A stretch of 17,002 bases of DNA from CAIXQW01 sp046049675. GTDB taxonomy: Bacteria; Bacteroidota; Bacteroidia; Chitinophagales; Chitinophagaceae. This document shows positions 14,007 through 17,002 of the stretch, in pieces; the first letter of the stretch is position 1; each line of letters begins with the position of its first letter. The notes beneath the pieces were generated by a model. It did no database searches, was not told where the DNA came from, and worked only from the letters and a program-made list of their open reading frames with translations. The DNA lies in assembly GCA_046049675.1 (NCBI GenBank), contig JBJORA010000070.1, forward strand, positions 1 to 17,002. The letters are read 5' to 3'. The position numbers were made by a program, and so were the translations under genes.

Positions 14007-15989
14007 CTATGCAGGCTCTACCCATGCATCGTTTTCTTTTAGAAGATTGATTAGTTCGTCAACCGCAATGGCACTATCGATATTCTTCTTTACAACTTCT
14101 TTGCCTCGGTACAAGGTTATTTTTCCTACGCCACTACCAACGTACCCAAAGTCGGCATCTGCCATTTCACCTGGGCCATTTACAATGCAACCCATGATGG
14201 CAATTTTAAGCCCCTTAAGATGATTGGTTACTTGACGAATTTTACTTGTAGTTTCCTGCAAATCAAATAGCGTACGACCACAGCTTGGGCAACTAATGTA
14301 TTCGGTTTTGCTAATGCGTGTGCGCGATGCTTGCAAAATGCCAAACGCAGTATTGTTGAGAAACTGCTGCAAATTGGTAATCGGCAAATATGTGCGCCCC
14401 GTTACATCTAAATTATTGATAGCGGCATCTGCACCTGTGCCAAGGCAAACGCCATCGCCATATCCATCTATCAACAAACTACCCATTTCTGTAGCAAAAT
14501 GTATAAGGTGCTCGTCGGTGCTTTGCTTATTACTGTCTGTAATTAGTATGGCAGGATTATTGACTTGCAAGTGTTGCGCCAATAAAAACGTAGCACGTAC
14601 ATGTTGCATCGCATTCGTGGCAGTACTACTAAAGCAGAGCACTACATTTGGCAAGTTCTTTAATTGCGTAAGTTGCTGCTCTAAGTTATTGTCTTGCGCA
14701 TCCAGCATTACAAAGTTTAAGGTAGGAGGTGGAGCATTAAAACTTAAGAACTCAGCTGCTTCAAAGATGGGATAGTATTGCTGTGCACTATGTGTAGCAT
14801 TAGCGAGACTTGCATAGCTGCAAATAACGCCGAGCGTACCAGGCAAATCAAAGTTCAATACTTTATTGCCAGTATAAATATAATCTGCAGCAATATCTGC
14901 AATGCTCCATTTATCTGTAGCAGCGTCGTACGTGTAACCGATACTTTCTAATGTCTGCGGCGTTATATCTGCAAGGCTGCTTAAGTCCGCAACGACAACC
15001 GGCACATGAGATGCGCCAATATTTTGCACTGCAAATGTGCTTCTACGACGGTATGCATAAGCGTTGTACTGTGTGTAGATTGCTTCTGGTAAGGCTACCG
15101 CAACACTTGTATTATTGGTGTAGCGCGTCACCATGTCGTTACAGACAGGTATTTCAAATTCTGGGTCTTCTGTTAAGCTTACACGAATTGTATCGCCTAT
15201 GCCATCTTCTAGCAATGTGCCTATGCCTATTGCGCTTTTTATTCTACCATCTTCGCCATCGCCAGCCTCGGTAACACCTAAGTGTAGCGGATAACATTCG
15301 CCAAACTCTTCTTGCATTTTTGCAACTAGCAATCTGTAAGCTTGCACCATTACTTGGGGGTTGCTGCTCTTCATGCTTAGCACAATATTGTGATAGTCGT
15401 TGTCGCGTGCAATTCTAAGAAACTCTAAAGCACTTTCAACCATACCAATAGCAGTATCGCCGTATCGGCTCATAATTCTATCGCTTAGGCTACCGTGGTT
15501 AGTGCCGATGCGCATTGCAGTGCCATGTTCTTTACAAATCAATACGAGTGGTGTAAATCGCTCGCGAATACGGTCTATTTCCTCAAGATATTCTTGGTCG
15601 GTATATTCTATTTGCTCAAACTTCTTTTTATCTACATAGTTGCCTGGATTGACGCGTACTTTTTCTACAATACGCGCGGCAATTTCTGCGGCGTTGGGCG
15701 TAAAGTGTATATCTGCAACAAGAGGTGTTGTATAACCTTTAGCGCGTAATTGGTCTTTGATGTTTTGAAGGTTTTCTGCTTCGTTTTTACTTGGCGCTGT
15801 AATTCGTACAAGCTCTGCGCCAGCTTCAATACAACGAATACATTGTTGCACCGTTGCCTCAGTGTCCATGGTATCAGTTGTTGTCATCGTTTGTACACGA
15901 ATGGGATGGCCATTACCGATGTACAAATCACCAATTTTTACCTCGCGCGTTTTTAACCTAACGTATTGCTGAAGCTGTTTTGCTAACAT
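14007..15989 (-). CDS. ispG: HMBPP synthase IspG, long three-domain form
   Basis: 4-hydroxy-3-methylbut-2-enyl-diphosphate synthase of the MEP isoprenoid pathway (also gcpE), cytosolic, converting the cyclic diphosphate MEcPP. The 660 residues exceed the ~370 of the E. coli form because of an extra domain at about 282-540, as in Bacteroidota, Chlorobi and plants. The N-terminal TIM barrel is clear (IRVQTMTTTDTMD at ~30-42, RVNPGNYV at ~112-119). The [4Fe-4S] ligands are C567 and C570 (CPSCGR) and C601 in MGCIVNGPGE, with E608. I use the ATG at 15987-15989 rather than an upstream TTG at 16013, because a -7 box (16002-15995) falls inside that extension, 5 bases before the ATG. First gene of the four-gene operon. 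Confidence 0.96.
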   Translation of the reverse strand: MLAKQLQQYVRLKTREVKIGDLYIGNGHPIRVQTMTTTDTMDTEATVQQCIRCIEAGAELVRITAPSKNEAENLQNIKDQLRAKGYTTPLVADIHFTPNAAEIAARIVEKVRVNPGNYVDKKKFEQIEYTDQEYLEEIDRIRERFTPLVLICKEHGTAMRIGTNHGSLSDRIMSRYGDTAIGMVESALEFLRIARDNDYHNIVLSMKSSNPQVMVQAYRLLVAKMQEEFGECYPLHLGVTEAGDGEDGRIKSAIGIGTLLEDGIGDTIRVSLTEDPEFEIPVCNDMVTRYTNNTSVAVALPEAIYTQYNAYAYRRRSTFAVQNIGASHVPVVVADLSSLADITPQTLESIGYTYDAATDKWSIADIAADYIYTGNKVLNFDLPGTLGVICSYASLANATHSAQQYYPIFEAAEFLSFNAPPPTLNFVMLDAQDNNLEQQLTQLKNLPNVVLCFSSTATNAMQHVRATFLLAQHLQVNNPAILITDSNKQSTDEHLIHFATEMGSLLIDGYGDGVCLGTGADAAINNLDVTGRTYLPITNLQQFLNNTAFGILQASRTRISKTEYISCPSCGRTLFDLQETTSKIRQVTNHLKGLKIAIMGCIVNGPGEMADADFGYVGSGVGKITLYRGKEVVKKNIDSAIAVDELINLLKENDAWVEPA

Positions 15990-15994
15990 GCTTG

Positions 15995-16002
15995 CAAAGG
16001 TA
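15995..16002 (-). promoter_or_regulatory. -7 box of the ispG operon
   Basis: TACCTTTG on the minus strand is an exact TAnnTTTG box, 5 bases before the ispG ATG. A TTG 26 bases upstream (16031-16029) is too far for a normal -33 box, so only the -7 element is well supported. It predicts a leaderless ispG mRNA. Confidence 0.55.
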
Positions 16003-16061
16003 CACGATAGCAATGTGTTTTAGCTAAGCAATAGGTTATAAGCTATTAAAAATGCCCACTT

Positions 16062-16556
16062 CTATTGTAAATATTGCATTTCGCTAACAGTAGGATCCGC
16101 AATCGCATAGTTGTCAACCATATTTATTTCCATCTCGTCTAGCACATCTACCAAGGCGCCAAAATTGCTTGTATTACTAGGTTTAATAATGGCAAATAAT
16201 TGCTGATGCGGCGCTAATGCTTTTTCATCTATTAATTGTTGTACTTGTGCTTTTTTGTCAATGATAGCCTTGCGAAGCGCAGCGCTGTTGGTAGCAAATT
16301 TCATGTCTGCTGTACTGCTGCCATAGTAGTATTTATAGCCGTTCTTGCAGGGTAAAATCGTCATGCTGTGGCTCTCACCAATAATTGTTGGATAGGGGGT
16401 GATTGTATCACTAGGCATTGTCAGCGACAGGCTCTTGCTTTTTTGCATCGTAGTTGTCATTACAAAAAAGGTAATCAGTAAAAAACCAAGGTCCACCATT
16501 GGTGTTAGGTCCAGGCGTAGTTGTGGTTTGCCGAGTTTTGTTGTTATTTCTGCCAT
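16062..16556 (-). CDS. exbD: ExbD/TolR-family biopolymer transport protein
   Basis: A 164-residue inner-membrane protein that, with an ExbB/TolQ-type channel, couples proton flow to TonB- or Tol-like energy transfer across the envelope. The N-terminus is classic: a short cytoplasmic tail, then LDLTPMVDLGFLLITFFVM with the conserved proton-path aspartate at D22 and one membrane helix (~21-37). A periplasmic domain of ~120 residues follows. Bacteroidota usually encode exbB and one or two exbD genes together. Here 446 bases of non-coding sequence lie upstream and ispG follows 72 bases downstream with its own -7 box, so exbB is not adjacent on either side within the window. Starts at the ATG at 16554-16556. 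Confidence 0.93.
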   Translation of the reverse strand: MAEITTKLGKPQLRLDLTPMVDLGFLLITFFVMTTTMQKSKSLSLTMPSDTITPYPTIIGESHSMTILPCKNGYKYYYGSSTADMKFATNSAALRKAIIDKKAQVQQLIDEKALAPHQQLFAIIKPSNTSNFGALVDVLDEMEINMVDNYAIADPTVSEMQYLQ

Positions 16557-16785
16557 GTATGTCTAACGCAGCAGTTATAGTAGATGTTGTGCCATGACGA
16601 TAAATTGACACGATAAACCAAATTGGGGGATTGTTGCAGCGACACTTTTATGTGCCTCTGATAATCTATTTTTTAATGATTATCCGCTAAGCCACACCAA
16701 GTAGCAACTAGTAAACAGTTTGCAACCTCATATTTAGTGATAGGTTTTGTGTTAAGGATTTTGTACGTGTGCGCATGGGTTTTCC

Positions 16786-16825
16786 TTTCTTTTGTCTTGG
16801 CACAAAAGAAACAAAAAGCCAAGAC
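16786..16825. repeat. Overlapping inverted repeats (two exclusive hairpins)
   Basis: TTTCTTTTGT at 16786-16795 is the reverse complement of ACAAAAGAAA at 16802-16811 (10 bp, 6-base loop). GTCTTGGC at 16794-16801 is the reverse complement of GCCAAGAC at 16818-16825 (8 bp, 16-base loop). The arms overlap, so the two hairpins cannot form together. From memory, similar sequences recur between genes across Bacteroidota, suggesting a dispersed element. Confidence 0.7.
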
Positions 16826-16867
16826 TTAGAAATATGTTCGCGAAAATCAAGCTCACGCACTAGGCTA

Positions 16868-16881
16868 TCCGCCGCGGCGGA
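16868..16881. repeat. 14-bp perfect GC palindrome
   Basis: TCCGCCGCGGCGGA is a perfect palindrome in an otherwise AT-rich region, 42 bases after the overlapping inverted repeats. Together they look like one REP-like intergenic unit. Confidence 0.65.
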
Positions 16882-17002
16882 CTTAGGCGCCTTGTTTAAC
16901 TTCTAATAGTGGCTTCGCATAGGGGGCGCTGAACCTGCTGACACAATGCCCAACCCTTCCTAGTGCTGTGAACTGATTTTCTGCTCCATATTTCTAGGTC
17001 GG

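Larger units (their letters stand above)
16557..17002. other. Non-coding region at the right edge
   Basis: 446 bases without a supported gene. It holds the inverted-repeat element at 16786-16825 and the 14-bp palindrome at 16868-16881. No clear exbD promoter was found. The rest, to the window end, shows no recognisable feature. Confidence 0.6.

Noticed and set aside
15990..16013. N-terminal extension of IspG from TTG 16013
   Set aside because: A strong -7 box lies inside it and the conserved protein begins after the ATG at 15987-15989.

Overview
The window looks like a chromosomal segment of a Bacteroidota bacterium, plausibly Chitinophagales/Sphingobacteria-like. The signs are a type IX secretion (T9SS) C-terminal sorting domain, a GldE homologue next to mutY, the long three-domain form of IspG, a CarB without the allosteric domain, TAnnTTTG-type -7 promoter boxes (with TTG/TTTG 19-21 bases upstream at four of the six placed) and no convincing Shine-Dalgarno sequences. 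It is moderately AT-rich. No rRNA, tRNA, CRISPR array, transposase or phage gene was found. All assignments come from reading sequence and motifs; nothing was searched.

Layout. 1-584: the right end of a tandem array of 279-bp non-coding repeats, each with two small GC hairpins. 694-1353: small cysteine-motif protein. 1385-1490: a structured element (terminal stem plus duplicated 20-mer) in the gap before carB. 1684-4539: carB on the plus strand. 4645-9717: a minus-strand block with a secreted hypothetical protein, gldE, mutY and a T9SS-exported repeat protein. 9935-10570: plus-strand putative outer-membrane protein. 10571-11317: a 747-base gene-poor stretch with two diverged copies of what I read as a ~97-nt small RNA gene on the minus strand, each with a -7 box and a conserved GNRA-loop terminator. 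11318-12298: an alpha-helical protein with a faint CHAD-like motif, ending 3 bases from the convergent end of the next operon. 12302-15989: minus-strand operon ispG - pnuC - PAP2 phosphatase - NadR-type kinase. 16062-16556: exbD, with no exbB in view. 16557-17002: non-coding, with overlapping inverted repeats and a 14-bp palindrome typical of dispersed intergenic elements.

Functional reading. The pnuC/PAP2/kinase genes are packed tightly (28-base overlap, then a 2-base gap). They fit nicotinamide riboside salvage: outer phosphatase, inner-membrane transporter, cytosolic kinase; the phosphatase role is inference. They sit behind ispG, an isoprenoid-pathway gene. gldE and the T9SS cargo gene fit a gliding/T9SS-competent bacterium.

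The most interesting items are the paired small-RNA genes (10766-11142), the tandem array at the left edge, the structured element at 1385-1490, and promoters whose -7 box lies 4-8 bases from the start codon (mutY, ispG and the 11318 gene), which predicts leaderless or near-leaderless mRNAs.
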